Below are positions 12,183-23,749 of a stretch of 64,000 bases of DNA, piece after piece (the stretch's first letter is position 1; each line of letters begins with the position of its first letter). The notes beneath the pieces were generated by a model that made no database searches, was not told the DNA's origin, and saw only the letters and a program-made list of their open reading frames with translations. The position numbers and the translations under genes were made by a program. Source of the stretch: Charina bottae (taxonomy: Eukaryota > Chordata > Lepidosauria > Squamata > Charinaidae); contig JALMGJ010000005.1 in NCBI GenBank assembly GCA_023362775.1, forward strand, positions 68,717,463 through 68,781,462, in the 5' to 3' direction.

Positions 12183-12430
12183 GTCAGTGGAAATAGCAGT
12201 GAAGGAGAAAATAGCAATAATTGGGAAAATATCATTCACTGGAGAAGTAGCCTTTAAAAGCAATAAACAGCACTGAGCGAATAACAATGAAAACACGAAA
12301 AACATTCACAAACCATTCAATGGGGGAAGTTACAGTCAATGCAAAATGGCAATGAAGGGGAAAGTAGCAGTCATTGGGAAAAGCATTCAGTGTGGAAATA
12401 GCATTTAAGGAGTATTGAGGGAACAGCAAA
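12183..12430. repeat. Degenerate tandem duplication, about 145-bp period
   Basis: The segment around 12186-12290 (GTGGAAATAGCAGTGAAGG...) recurs in diverged form around 12330-12430, with the shared patches aatagca, attgggaaaa and cattca in the same order. It is an imperfect two-copy repeat of purine-rich sequence. Confidence 0.5.
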
Positions 12431-13995
12431 TGCTCCTCAGGGACTAGCAGTAGCACAGCATGTATAGCGAGCAGCATGAATAGAGCAGATTTTAGGAGAG
12501 CATGCCCAGGGTATGCTCAAGGCAAGCCCCTTTCTTTTCCTTGGAGAAAGAGGCAGAGTTTTGGAGAAGCCGCAGGGGGGAGGCAGGGGACTCAATTTTG
12601 GCATGTGCATCTTAGTCAGGAGTCCAACAAGAGAACAAAGGAAAAGGGGGACTGAAAAGTCTGTGTGCAACAAGTAGATGAGGGGAGGGTGGGTAGAAAA
12701 AGGACAAGGAAGAGAAAGAGAAATGTAGCTGAGAAGCCAGCTTGCAGCTATTATAATAGATTTATTGGGGGGAGGGGGAAGAGGAAGGCAGGCTGGGTTA
12801 TCTTTTCATTGCACTATTTTTGAAGATTGGTGGTAGAGAAAGTTGTAGAAGCTCATGGAAGCAGGGGAAGGAAGATGCCAGTACAGTAATTACTTACCAG
12901 TGGTCTTTTGGCTGGGTCAGCTTAACAAGCTCCTTGGTTTCCTGAAGTTGGGGACCCAGCCCATTTCACAGACTGGGAATTGACATGTTGTTCTTTGGGC
13001 CTTTGTCGGGACTCTTGAACGGACAAAGCAGAGTGGCTATTCCAGGCTATGGAAGCAAGTCATCAGGGTCTGCTCCAGGGACCAGGCAGATTATGCTTCT
13101 GAGTCTTAGGAGGCAACATATTCACAACATATACTGTGAAAAGCCCAGTGGTTTACTTGGAGTTGTAATTGCAAACCCAGCTCAGTGGAGGGCCTGACCT
13201 GTTCTATAATCATACTGGCTGGACTTGTCCAGTCCATTAAGAAGATATTACCACATGTATCTCAAAGATCTTTCTGGAACAGCAAACACTTAAAAAGGAC
13301 AGAAAGAGTTCAACTTAGCCTTCTCAGCTGCTGCAGCTTCTCCTTGAGTGACTTTAGCTGGCGATGGAGAAATGATGTTTCTCTCTTGGGTGAGCAAAGT
13401 CTTGCAAGGAGGAGGAGAGGTTGGAGCTGGTTGCAAGCTCTTCAGTTTCCTCTTAAAAGAATTCTGTTAGAGATGAAGTCAACATTTTTTTCTTCTTTCT
13501 CTCTCTGGCCTAAAAGTCAGGATTTTTAACCTGTCTGCCTAATGTTGATTATTCAGAGGGGGTTCCTGAGTCATTTCCCTGCCCAGGGACAATTTTTTTT
13601 AAAAGGCTTTCTAGTAATGATTGTATTATATTTTTACTATCCTCTTCCAACCAACATGACTGGGAAATAAGAGATTTGTAATCTAATCAATATTTTAGTG
13701 GGATTCCTATGTGTGTTCCCTGCATTTTATCTAACACCTTTGATGTTAAATCTGGGCAAAAAAGGTCACATCTGTGAGTGGGGTGGTGGAATTAAGCTAA
13801 CAAGCTTCCTCATAAGCATTGTGGCTTAATAACTCTCCTCCAATTCCTGCCATTAACTCCTCTCCTGACTGCCATATTATGAAGGCTTCCTCCCATGTAT
13901 AAGCTAAAAGGAGTGTAACTTTGGAGAGATGAGAGTCTCCCAGGACAAGCTGAAAGGTTTTCATTCAAATTGGGGGCTTCACTACAGACTTTATA
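12431..13995. other. Unassigned, no gene seen
   Basis: Moderate GC around 12480-13200. Two short ORFs (12985-13197 and 13185-13529) lack domains and plausible splice partners. No element was recognised. Confidence 0.4.
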
Positions 13996-14364
13996 GTACA
14001 GTTGGAATTATTTATTTATTTATTTCGTATGGCATTTTTTTCTTGCTGGGAAATTCCTTGTGAGGTCCAACAGCCGGCTATGTAGACTATTTAGCCGTGA
14101 CAGGTCACGTTGCCTGGGGTGCACCATGGGGGGCTAGTCTACATTGCACCCGCTGTTTCCTTCCCGCCAGAGTGGTACCTATTTATCTACTCACGTTTGC
14201 ATGCTTTCGAATTGCTAGGTTGGCAAGAGCTGGGGCAAGTGCGGGAGCTCACTCCGTTGCGTGGCGCTCGGGTTTCAAACCGCTGAACTTGCAACCCTCC
14301 AGCCGACAAGCCTGGAGTCTTAACCGCTGAACCACCATGCCCCCCGTACAGTTGGAATTATTTA
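13996..14364 (-). mobile_element. tRNA-derived SINE, same head, different tail
   Basis: Target duplication gtacagttggaattattta lies at 13996-14014 and 14346-14364, so the insert is 14015-14345. On the minus strand the tRNA-like head and the GTAGATAAATAGGTACCACT core match the SINE at 1311-1643. The 3' part differs: it ends in an A/T tail (aaataaataaataaa) and lacks the gtcggacacgactg motif. It is another subfamily sharing the promoter module. Confidence 0.85.
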
Positions 14365-15030
14365 ATTTACAAATCCTAGTATGTATACAATGCCATTGAA
14401 TGTAATGTACTTGATTGAATGAGCTGCAGCTCACAAAAGCTTATTTCCTTTTAATAAAATTTGTTAGTCAGAAAAAGTGCTATCAGATAGACTTCTAATT
14501 TTTTGCTACTATGGCTTGCTACTATGGCCTTCTCCCTACAATGACTAGTAGCCTACACTTTTAGTACCACATTATTATTACTATAGCTGCAGGTATTTGT
14601 TATTATTTGGCTTTTAGAAGCTATTTTCAGAATATTAAACAAGGATTGAGGAAACATTGATTTCTTTTGTTAGTTATTGAAACTTGATGAAATAATACTC
14701 TTGTATATAGAGATACTCCTCAAGAATGCCCACAAGCTTCAATTAAAGTAAAAGGCCTTCAAGAAGATGGGAAACGGGCAGGACCCAATATATATATACA
14801 CACACACAATCTATCTTCTTCAGACTGAAGGGATGTTTGTTACAGTCTTTTCAAATAAACAATTTATAGTTATTTCTATCATACAGTGGCCTAAGGTTAT
14901 CAAATGGTTATACATTTATATACAGAGATTTTTACAGTTCATCTCACTTGCTTCCTTTCTTATTCACACAGGTGTTTGTTATCACTCCTTTGGATGCTTA
15001 CTGCTTTGGATAATAGTTTCAATTACGGAC
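14365..15030. other. Unassigned, with short TA/CA run
   Basis: No gene seen. A short (TA)(CA) repeat lies near 14788-14810. An open frame from 14767 runs through this stretch into the LINE. The first part is chance. Confidence 0.4.
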
Positions 15031-15033
15031 AGG

Positions 15034-17202
15034 GTTCTCCAGACTGTAAATGCCACCACTTGTCAATTAGACTCTTGTCCCCCCTGGCTGGTGAAGGCAG
15101 CTTGGGAGGTGACGTGTGGGTGGGTCCAGGTGATTGTGAATTCATCCTTGGGGGAGGGGGTGTTTCCAGCTGCCTTTAAAGAGGCGCTGGTGCACCCCCT
15201 CCTCAAGAAACCATCACTGGATCCCACCATGCTGGACAATTTTCATCCAGTCTCCCACCTCCCCTTTTTAGGGAAGGTGGTTGAGAAAGTGGTGGCGTTG
15301 CAGCTCCAGAGGATCCTGGACGAAACAGATTATCTGGACCCTTTCCAGCTGGGTTTCAGGCCCAGATATGGGATGGAAACAACTTTGGTCGCACTTTTGG
15401 ATGATCTCTGGTGGGAGTGGGATTGGGGCAGTGCATCCATCCTTGCTCTTCTTGACCTCTCAGGGGCTTTCGATACCATCAACCATGGTATCCTTTTGGG
15501 TCAGATCAGGGAGTTGGGGGTGGGTGGCATGGTTTTGCGCTGGTTCACCTCCTTCCTTCAGGGCCAGTCCCAATTGGTGTTGATAGGGGGTGAGAGATCC
15601 AGCCCGCGGCCCCTTCTTTGTGGGGTGCCGCAGGGTTCGGTACTTTCCCCGCTTCTTTTTAACATCTACATGAAACTGCTGGGTGAGATCATCCGTTGCC
15701 ACGGGATGAGGTATCATCAATATGCTGATGATACCCAATTATACATCTCCATCCCGGGTGTCTTAAGTGATACTGTGACCACCCTCTCTCGGTGCCTGGA
15801 GGCTGCAGGGGTCTGGATGGGGAACAACAGGCTTAAGCTGAACCCTGGTAAGATGGAGTGGCTGTGGGTTGGGGGCTCCTTGGCATCCAGGAACTTACTA
15901 TCATGGGGGGCTCAGAGTCAGATGATGAGGACAGGCAGCCAGCCTCTGAAGTAGAGGTGGAGGGCGAGCAGACAGCTCCAGACGGCTGCCTGAGTAGGCA
16001 GAGGAGGCGGGGCTGGCCAGCTAACAGCAGGCACAGGTGCCGCTGCTTAATGAGGACGAGGACTCAGCGTTGCCAACCCCTCCCAATGCTCAAGAAAGAA
16101 GAGCAGAAAGGCAAGCAGAGCAAAGGAGGTCAACAAGGCTCCTTGCACGAAAGCAGCCTCGCCGTCCTTAATGAGCACCACCAGGGCTGCTCCTACTTAA
16201 AGAGAGCCCTGAGCACAGAGAGGTTGTTGGAAACAACTGTTCATCAAATTCGACTCACCGTGCTTTGTCTTGACTCTAACTCCGGACCAGCTGACAACTT
16301 TCCTGACATCTCAGACCTTTAGACTGCCTGAGCACTCTTGCGACTGCCTCTGGACTTAGAACTACTTAAGTAAGCAAGTTACTGGATTGGGGTGAAGTTT
16401 TGTGACTGTACTTGCTTGCTGCTGCTTAATAAAGTAAAAGTTGTAACTGCTTCCTGTGCATTGCGTGTGCATTGAGACAAGACACTTACCATCTTTGGTT
16501 CTGGATGGGGTTGCACTGCCCCAGACAGATCCGGTGCGGAACCTGGGGGTTCTCCTGGACTCACAACTCCTGCTTGAAGAGCAGGTGGCAGCTGTGGCCA
16601 GGGGAGCCTTTGCCCAACGTCATGTTGTGCGCCAGCTACACCCCTTCCTGGATCGGGAAGCCCTCCAGTCAGTCACTCATGCCCTAGTCATCTCCCGTAT
16701 AGACTATTGCAACACGCTCTACATGGGGCTACCATTGAAGAGCATCCGGAAGCTACAGCTGGTTCAGAATGTGGCTGCGCAAGCAGTTCTAGGAGCCCCA
16801 AAGATGGCGCATATAACACCTTTGCTGCGTGATCTGCATTGGGTGCCAGTTTGCTTCCGGGTCCAATTCAAGGTGTTGGTTATCAGTATCACCTTTAAAG
16901 CCCTACATGGCATGGGTCCAGGTTACCTGAGGGACCGCCTCACCCCCATTACATCGACCCGTTCCACCCGGTCAGGCACAGAGGGCATGTTACGGAGCCT
17001 GTCCATGAGAGATTGTTGATTGGCAGGGTCCAGGAAGAGGGCCTTCTCTGCCGTGGCCCCTGCCCTGTGGAATAAGTTACCCCCAGAGGTGAGGCAGGCC
17101 CCCACTCTCCCAGCCTTCCAAAAGGGAGTCAAGACTTGGATATGCCACCTTGCTTGGGGTGGGAGGGGGGATAATCAATCATGGGGGTGGTTGGCACCTT
17201 GA
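15034..17202 (+). pseudogene. LINE reverse transcriptase ORF, interrupted
   Basis: Residues of the RT are clear up to the insertion: FLGKVVEKVVALQLQRI, LLDLSGAFDTINHGILL, GVPQGSVLSPLLFNIYM and QYADDTQLY (YADD codons at 15721-15732). After the LTR the frame resumes with SLVLDGVALPQTDPV and runs to the C-terminal block TFKALHGMGPGYLRDRL. One in-frame TGA lies at 17017-17019, followed by AGSRKRAFSAVAPALW. The endonuclease is absent. Apart from the LTR and one stop the ORF is well preserved, so the family was active fairly recently. Confidence 0.9.
15894..16489 (+). mobile_element. Solo LTR inside the LINE
   Basis: The target duplication CTTAC lies at 15894-15898 and 16485-16489. The 586-bp insert (15899-16484) begins TATCA and ends GACA, close to the canonical TGTC...GACA LTR ends with one G-to-A change. 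An AATAAA signal lies at 16428-16433, about 50 bp before the end, which fits a plus-strand R/U5. No gag-pol sequence is present, so it arose by LTR-LTR recombination. A Gypsy-type LTR is most likely; the superfamily is an inference. Confidence 0.8.
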
Positions 17203-17385
17203 TGAGGCCCTGGGAAATTTTATTGTGACTGTTGTATCACCATCTTGGATTTTATATTTTATATTTTATAATGAATCTGTTTTTATGATATTTTAATCTT
17301 TTATTATCTTAATTTGATTGTAAACCGCCCAGAGTCGCTTGCCGAGATGGGTGGTGAAGAAATGTGATAAATAAATAAATTTCAG

Positions 17386-17840
17386 GCTTGCTTTTAAGTG
17401 AGCTCCTTGGAAATCCAGCACCTTGGTCAAGCTTTTCTTTGCTGACTGTCCTTTCCAAATAGAATCTTAGTTATTTCACCAGTTAGTCTGCTTCACAGGA
17501 CTTCCTTTACTGGAAGTCCTTCTGCTGGATCCTCAGTTGCTGATTCCTTCTTCACCCAGGAATCCTCTCTTCATCTGTGCCTGCTTTCCTCCAATAGCTC
17601 CAGTCTTTGCTCCTTGACACACAGCACAAACATATCTGCCTCTGATACTATATTTTCACCAAAAGGAAGCTTGCACGCTCACAGGTTATCTTAATTAGGC
17701 AAGAAGTTTCTTGGCGTCTAAGTACCTATTTGCATAGAAGAGAAAATCCTAACGTTGGGACCAATTACAACTCTGTGTCGATTAGGGCAGCTCACCTTGC
17801 CACAATGACATAGCTAGGCTGTTCACTGGTGTATAATACC
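17386..17840. other. Unassigned, no gene seen
   Basis: Nothing recognised apart from a small hairpin near 17498-17521 (aggacttcc / ggaagtcct). Confidence 0.4.
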
Positions 17841-18240
17841 TGGATTATATTATACTTGAATTGTCAAATCTTCATTGGTTGCTAAGTGTTCAAGCATGGC
17901 TCAAGGTTTTGACATCAACCTTTAAAGCTCTAACAAAGCATAGGGAGTATAGGAGCAACTGCCTATCTCAGTATGAAGCAATGGACATTAATGTCAAAAA
18001 AAGCCTTCTTAAAAATGCCCACACTTTTGGAGGCTAGTCTGTTGGGCGTACAGGAGAAAACATTCTTTTGCACATTCGAAAGCTACGGAATTCAGTCTTT
18101 TGAGAATTGACAGTCTTTTTCAACCGGGCCTTTTGACTTGGGCTTCTAATAATTTTTGTTCTTTTATTGCTTTTTAATTGTCTATATTTTATTTTAGAAT
18201 GTTATCTGCCTTGAGTGGATAAAGGAAGGATAAGACTGGA
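17841..18240 (+). pseudogene. Decayed CR1/L2-group LINE 3' end
   Basis: A strongly mutated version of the LINE C-terminus: a TTTAAAGCTCT patch matches TFKAL, and ttatctgccttgagtgga matches the 3' hairpin region. No open frame remains. Confidence 0.5.
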
Positions 18241-18300
18241 AGTCTCCTGTCACAAGACTATCATTTCAGTGGAAGCTTAGGGATGCTACTAAAAAGTTAT

Positions 18301-18440
18301 CAGCTAGGTGCCATTAAGTGAAGCTCAACTCCTGGTAACTACATAGATAAAGGCATGCTATCTTCCCCTGTTTTAGCAATACCTCTTTCAAAACAAGTGT
18401 GTAATTTCTTCAGTCCCATCCGTGAACCTTATCTGTTCTA
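18301..18440 (-). mobile_element. RTE/BovB-like LINE 3' scrap
   Basis: On the plus strand aggtgccattaagtgaagct and the following ACTCCTGGTAACTACATAG resemble the reverse complement of the RTE 3' terminus (TTGATGGCAC-type end), as at 10605-10805. Confidence 0.4.
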
Positions 18441-19486
18441 TTGTTCAATGGAACCTGCTATCCTCCATCTTGCCAAGCAAAGTTGTTGTCAGTTATCTGC
18501 TTGCATCACATGCCCAAAGAGAGGTTTTGCTTGCTGGTTTTTATGGAAACTGTCTGTTTTTATTTGGTCAAGGATGATTGGTTATTCAGATCTAGGATTT
18601 TAAGGTGTATCTCTAATTTACTCTTTCTCAATCTAGGATTCACAGCTATTCATATCAATGGAGAGACCACTGCTTTAACTATTATGATACTTGTCTTAAT
18701 TCTCATCCTTCATATTCTGGTCTAAGTTTGTCACTGCCTTCCTCTCTATAATTACTTATTTTTACTTCTCCAACACATGATCCATCTTTAATTATACTTG
18801 ACTGAGAAAACAGTCTGTACTACCTTCATTTCTTTGCTGTCAACTAAGCATATTGCTTCACATTACCTTTGTCTGCTTAATGTTTAACTTGTTCAAAAAT
18901 GTTTAATAGTTTTACTTTCATTATGAACTCTGTCTTCTTTATATTCAGCTAACGAAGTGGTAGTGTCTGCATAACTCAGATTGTTCATGTTTCGTCCTTC
19001 ACTTCTGATTTCAGATGTCAACTCTTCCAGTCCTCCCATTTTCATAATATATTTGCTTTATAGATTGATAAAACGGTATGGATCTACCAAAAAGATCTCC
19101 ATCCATAAGAATAGTCCATTCCTTTCAATGGAAAGAAAATTCTGCATAACTTTCCATTTATAGACATATATGCAGCAATTGTATGATTTCTGGATGGGAC
19201 AGTACAACATGATTTAAAGTTTAGCAACCTCTTCATAAAGACTTCCATGTCTACTTGATGGTTCCCTACTACAGAGCCTTGGTTGCTTAAGGCATAAGTA
19301 ATTCCTAACCTGTATGTACAATACTGCAGGTGCATATCAGAGGCAAAAACAGATTACAATAGTTGCACATATTGCATTGTTTAATTCTAAATATGCATAC
19401 TTTAAATATACTACCAGTGATCCCAAATAACATCATCCAACTGAAATACCTTTCATTTTAAAAAAATGATTGTTTTTCCCTTTCAG
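18441..19486. other. Probable intron sequence before LRR exon
   Basis: No further 72-nt LRR exon could be found here. The sequence is AT-rich and ends in the polypyrimidine tract and AG acceptor at 19471-19486. Confidence 0.5.
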
Positions 19487-19558
19487 GAATTTATCAGGAA
19501 ACATTTTTTCAAGTCTCATGAATGGACTTTTCTCTGAGCTTCTAGCTCTGAAAGCCTT
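19487..19558 (+). CDS. LRR exon of ADGRA-family adhesion GPCR (partial gene)
   Basis: An exactly 72-nt exon, the usual size of a one-repeat LRR exon, with a tttttccctttcag acceptor and gtaagt donor. It starts by completing a codon and encodes NLSGNIFSSLMNGLF then SELLALKA, ending two bases into the next codon. NLSGN-FSSL--G-F--L--L is the last LRR of the ADGRA2/ADGRA3 ectodomain just before the CDCN cap. NLS is a potential N-glycosylation site. The protein would be a seven-pass plasma-membrane receptor whose LRRs lie outside the cell; ADGRA2 acts with RECK in Wnt7 signalling. The frame joins perfectly to the exon at 21550. Paralogue choice is uncertain. Confidence 0.8.
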
Positions 19559-19707
19559 GTAAGTACGCCTTCATTATGTAATGTATGCTATAACTTTCCC
19601 TCCAGTTGTACATATATTACTATTGCCAGTTCTTTCATTATCTACAGTATTTAGATATTGATTTTATTGTAAACCGCCCAGAGTCCCCCAGTTGGGGGAG
19701 ATGGGCA

Positions 19708-19758
<51 letters not shown>

Positions 19759-21549
19759 AACACATACTTTTCTGCATCTTGAAATAATTTCAAATCTCTA
19801 AAATATTGAAAAATATTATGGGAGTTGACATAATAAGATTACAGTAATATTTTATGAATGTTTATTATTTGAAGTTGTCTTTAAAAAATATTAAAGCTTC
19901 ATGGTTAATTTGCCTTACATTTTATAAAGGGCTGAATGAAAACAGAAAGCAAACAAATTAATTATTTACAGTATTTGCATAAAATGTCTTAGATGTTCAT
20001 TATAATTGTGGTTAGATATATATAATGTACATATTAGATTAAAATATTTATATTTTCCTTTATTAAACAATGAAAAAGAGTGATGAAAAATTAACTAGAG
20101 TGTAGAGGGCAAATAATATTTTTATAATTATGCACCTGGAACTTATACTTTTTTTTTTGCTTAGAAATGGAATTTGGTCATAATCCATTGGAGTTACGGA
20201 ACTGTAAAGACAAAATGATAGGTCTACTATAATGAAAGGTTAGACTGTATGGCCAGGTGAACTTTAGAGGCTGTGCCCAGTTTTCTCCACCCAAACTGGT
20301 AATTTAAAATTCCCAAGTTAAAAGCAAAACTCCATTTTATTTTAAGAATTCTGAAGCAAATCTCCAGTTGGAATCTTTAAATCCTGACTTGCAATAATTA
20401 TATATTAGTGAGATATAGATGGGTTTTCCCACTAGCTGTCTTTCAAACATACCTTTCAATCAGCTATATTGGCTGAGAATTTCCATAATTCTCAGCCAAT
20501 ACAGAAAAGTCTATCAACTGGGATCATGACAGTTGAAGTTCTATATATCCGTTACAAGGATTTTCCTGCAGTATGTTGTTTCTACTGGAGTTTCTCAGTA
20601 GAAACTGTACATTTTGTGACATAAACTTCTGCTGTAACCTGGGTATGAAATATTGATGCACATCATGTGTCACACACTCCGTTTGTGAAATCAGAGGTTC
20701 ATTAAACGTGATGTCTAGGGCATTAAGCTTCATCTATAAGTGAAGGTAATGTCATTTAGGATAATCAAGCTAATAACTCCAAGTATCCATTTTATCCTGA
20801 ATATGTAAATGCATTCTATTGACAAAGTGTAATAGTGTATCCATGAGCAGTTGAGAACTGCCCATTGAATAGTAAATCACCATCTTGCTGTCCAAGACTA
20901 CCAACCAAAGTCTGAATAACCAACAGTGTGACTAAATGGCAGCACTGTTTGTATAGGAAAACAGAAGCACAGTATGTCTTGGGAAATTAATGATAAGCAG
21001 AAATATATCAAGTGAGCAGTCCTTTTCCCATTTGCACATATCATAAGCATCCAAAGTTAAAACTATGCATGTTGCTAGGAGAAATATGCGTAATGTAACC
21101 TTGAGGGAACATAAACTTATCCAAATGAAAAATACAGTATTAACTGAAAGGAAGATGATTGTGCATGTAAAATTATTTCCCTTACCCCAAGGAAAATCCC
21201 AGAGAAAATAAATCTGTCTAATTTGTATCAAAAAAATATAAAGATGACCCCTCCCTCATTTCATAGGTGATCATTAAGGGGAAAAGTACATTTCTGTTAA
21301 GTAAATACAGTATATACTATATATACAAATCAGATACATTTATACATATTTGAATATGGATATTCCACGCAGGATTATATGACTTGTGCCATATCTGTTA
21401 AAGGTGTGGACACTATTTCAACCCCCCTCACCACCACCAGATAATCTGAGAGCTAGGCAATTGCAATTTACATAACTTGGATATAATCAATTCGTTATAT
21501 AGTGGGTTTTTTTAATTTTAAAAAGGAAATGTTTGGGATTTGTTTTCAG
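19559..21549 (+). other. Intron between the two ADGRA-like exons
   Basis: GT at 19559 and AG at 21548-21549. The intron holds a LINE 3' tail running into an (AT)n tract at 19649-19756. It also has two small perfect hairpins: arms 20467-20481 and 20487-20501 (15 bp), and arms 20578-20587 and 20596-20605 (10 bp). Confidence 0.75.
19649..19756 (+). repeat. LINE 3' tail with (AT)n
   Basis: The sequence ttgtaaaccgcccagagtcc with a short hairpin is the CR1/L2-group 3' end. It passes straight into about 21 AT dinucleotides (19711-19754). Confidence 0.85.
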
Positions 21550-21713
21550 ACATTTCTACACTGATTCCCTCATTTGTGATTGTAATCTCAAATGGATCTT
21601 ATATTGGGCTACAAATTCGTCAGTGCGGATATCAGAAGAAACAGTGTGTGCTTTCCCAAGGAGTTTACAAGGAACACCATTTCGGAATCTGAAAGAAAAT
21701 CAGCTGATATGTG
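21550..21713 (+). CDS. LRR C-terminal cap exon of ADGRA-family receptor (partial gene)
   Basis: A 164-nt exon with ttgttttcag acceptor and gtgagt donor. The first base completes Leu from the previous exon. It then encodes HFYTDSLICDCNLKWILYW, next ATNSSVRISEETVCAFPRS and LQGTPFRNLKENQLIC, ending one base into a codon. CDCxL-W...C.(Y/F)P..L......L-..QL.C is the Cys-rich LRRCT cap, with four cysteines that form disulfides. The spacing and the W-A-N-S-SE-T-CA pattern fit ADGRA2 somewhat better than ADGRA3. NSS is a possible glycosylation site. An Ig-domain exon should follow but was not found within the remaining 42 kb, so either the intron is very long or I missed it. A different LRR-Ig receptor cannot be excluded. 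Confidence 0.85.
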
Positions 21714-22113
21714 GTGAGTTATACCTTTGTTTTTCAGCATCATAAATTGAAACAAAAATGTACTGAAAAAAAAATACCCCAGAAAGAAAAAGTGTAGAGA
21801 TTTGTGGAAAAGCTGTTGGTAAATACTCATATACAGACTGTACACATATATCCATGCCCACACACATACATGTGTACACCTACATACATATATATGTAAA
21901 ATCTTGTAATATCTAAACTTTCATGCATGTGTCCAGTGAAGAGATCACAGAGAGGTAAAAATTTTAATAGAAATATTTGGGATTATACAAACAAATTGGA
22001 TGGGAAAGAGGTATAATGAAATAATATATTTGAATAACTTGATTTGTAATTCAAATATAATCTCTTTCATTATTATAAAATCTAAAAGTGTATTTAATCT
22101 AAAGTATTTAAAT
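21714..22113 (+). other. Start of downstream intron
   Basis: AT-rich, nothing recognised after the donor site. Confidence 0.5.
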
Positions 22114-22402
22114 ATCTAGAGCAGGGGTCCCCAAACCCCAGGCTGCGGACTGGTATCGGTCTGTGGCCTGTTAGGAACTGGGCCGCCATGCCAGTCTCCG
22201 AACCCCACCCCCCAGTCCACGTGATTGGCTCCCGCCTGCAAACCCCACCCCCGGTCCACGCGATTGGCTCCTGCCTGCAAACCCTGCCCCCAGTGTGCGA
22301 TTGGCTCCTGCCTGAAAACCCCACCCCCCTGGTCCATGGAAAAATTGTCTTCCACGAAACTGGTCCCTTGTGCCAAAAAGGTTGGGTACCCCTGATCTAG
22401 AG
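22114..22402. mobile_element. hAT-type MITE, 273 bp, with 8-bp TSD
   Basis: Duplication atctagag at 22114-22121 and 22395-22402. The ends are caggggtccccaaacc and a diverged ggttgggtacccctg. The terminal parts match a widespread amniote hAT MITE with an end containing gtccatggaaaaattgtc. The interior (22195-22330) is about four diverged copies of a roughly 37-bp unit containing cccccagtccacgtgattgg, that is, a minisatellite within a MITE. Confidence 0.9.
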
Positions 22403-22952
22403 TGCTTAAATACCTATCTAGAGATATAACATACAAACAAAAGTAATTCTAAGAAAGCTTGGATGTGATGTTCCAGTCTTGTGTATGAACTTGATGTCTT
22501 GGTTTATGCTGGTCTATGGCCATAATAAAGATTTGATTTGGTTTGATGTCTTGGTAGATTCCAAATAATGGTGATATAGCCAAGAAAACTTATACGTACA
22601 TCCTTCACATACCTGAATTAGTATAAATCCATTTTCATCTAATATATTGCAATTATAAGATATGTCCTTACCCTGTGAGTTAATGGCTTATCTTCTGAAT
22701 TGCATCTTCAAAGGTATTGCAACCTGCACTTGTTGAACATTTTCTGAGGTATTTGGTATATAGGAAACAAAATGTTTATGTTGTATTAGTCTCATTTTAA
22801 GGCCAGAAGAGAGAGATTTCAGTCTCACAGGTTATCAAACTCATGTATTGGTAAAATGAGAATAGGATGGAAGTTACTGGTTTATCTATAAAACATATCA
22901 ATCATATAAAGAAAAAAAATCTTATATTCTGTGATTCTATTATAATTTTGTT
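22403..22952. other. Intronic, possible LINE tail near 22510-22550
   Basis: The stretch tctatggccataataaag followed by gatttgatttggtttga resembles the 3' end of an R4/Dong-like or similar LINE. Otherwise nothing recognised. Confidence 0.35.
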
Positions 22953-23272
22953 AATATTTGCAGAATTTCTTTTTTTATAAGAATTTTATTAGATTTAAGA
23001 CAAAGATAAAAACTACAAAAAAGAAAAAAACTACAAAAAGAAAAAAGAGAAAACTAAAAAAGTGTGAAAACACAAGAGAAAATTTTTGTTTACAATTACA
23101 AAAAGAGGTGACTTCCGACTTAACAGCAAGAATATACAACGAATTTTCCATAATCACTCCCTTGCTCTATATTAAACCAAGATCACATTATTTCTATAAA
23201 TCATTCCATTCGCACATTATAAAAATCACTAAATACAATTGTTCCATCCCCTTATATTAAAAGAAAAAGAGA

Positions 23273-23273
<1 letters not shown>

Positions 23274-23309
<36 letters not shown>

Positions 23310-23311
23310 CA

Positions 23312-23347
<36 letters not shown>

Positions 23348-23348
23348 A
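23274..23348. repeat. (GTATAT)n hexamer microsatellite
   Basis: About 12 copies of a six-base unit ATGTAT, with one interruption (acagt) in the middle. Confidence 0.9.
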
Positions 23349-23749
23349 TCTCCTAATCAACTTCCCCCCCAAAATAACATTTATTTAATTATTTCCTTTC
23401 TACTGCTATTCTATAGATTTCTGTCTACTATAATAAAAACCAAACTAAAAAAAGCATACAAATTATCTGCCATTATAATTAATAATGCAACAATTATAAG
23501 AGTCTTAATCATATTAAACCTAAAACCAAGCATTTATTATTATACCTTATTAATCTTAATCCAAATCATTAAAGATGAATGAAGTCAAACAAGCCCTAGA
23601 AGCAATCCAAATAGATATTCTTAAACCCTTACCCCACTTCAAAATAAACCAGAGAATTTACATATCCCCACAATACACACAGAGCTTTTTTCATAGAGAA
23701 ATCAAACAGCCCAACTGCCCCCCCTTAAAAACTCCGACTTCTCAGTAGA

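Larger units (their letters stand above)
15031..17385 (+). mobile_element. 5'-truncated CR1/L2-group LINE, split by solo LTR
   Basis: A plus-strand copy of the same family as 5376-7600, starting within the region just before the RT and ending in the accgcccagagtcg hairpin and an (ATAA)n tail at 17305-17385. A 586-bp LTR is inserted within the segment after the RT palm. Removing the insert makes the two halves collinear with the other copy. Confidence 0.9.

Noticed and set aside
14767..15954. 395-codon plus-strand ORF as a host gene
   Set aside because: Its last two thirds are LINE reverse transcriptase; the first part is unrelated sequence that happens to stay open.
22094..22436. Overlapping ORFs with repeated units as a repeat protein
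   Set aside because: They come from the GC-rich tandem units inside the hAT MITE.
22958..23260. Lys-rich ORF as a nuclear protein fragment
   Set aside because: It is the A-rich antisense of an L1 3' UTR.
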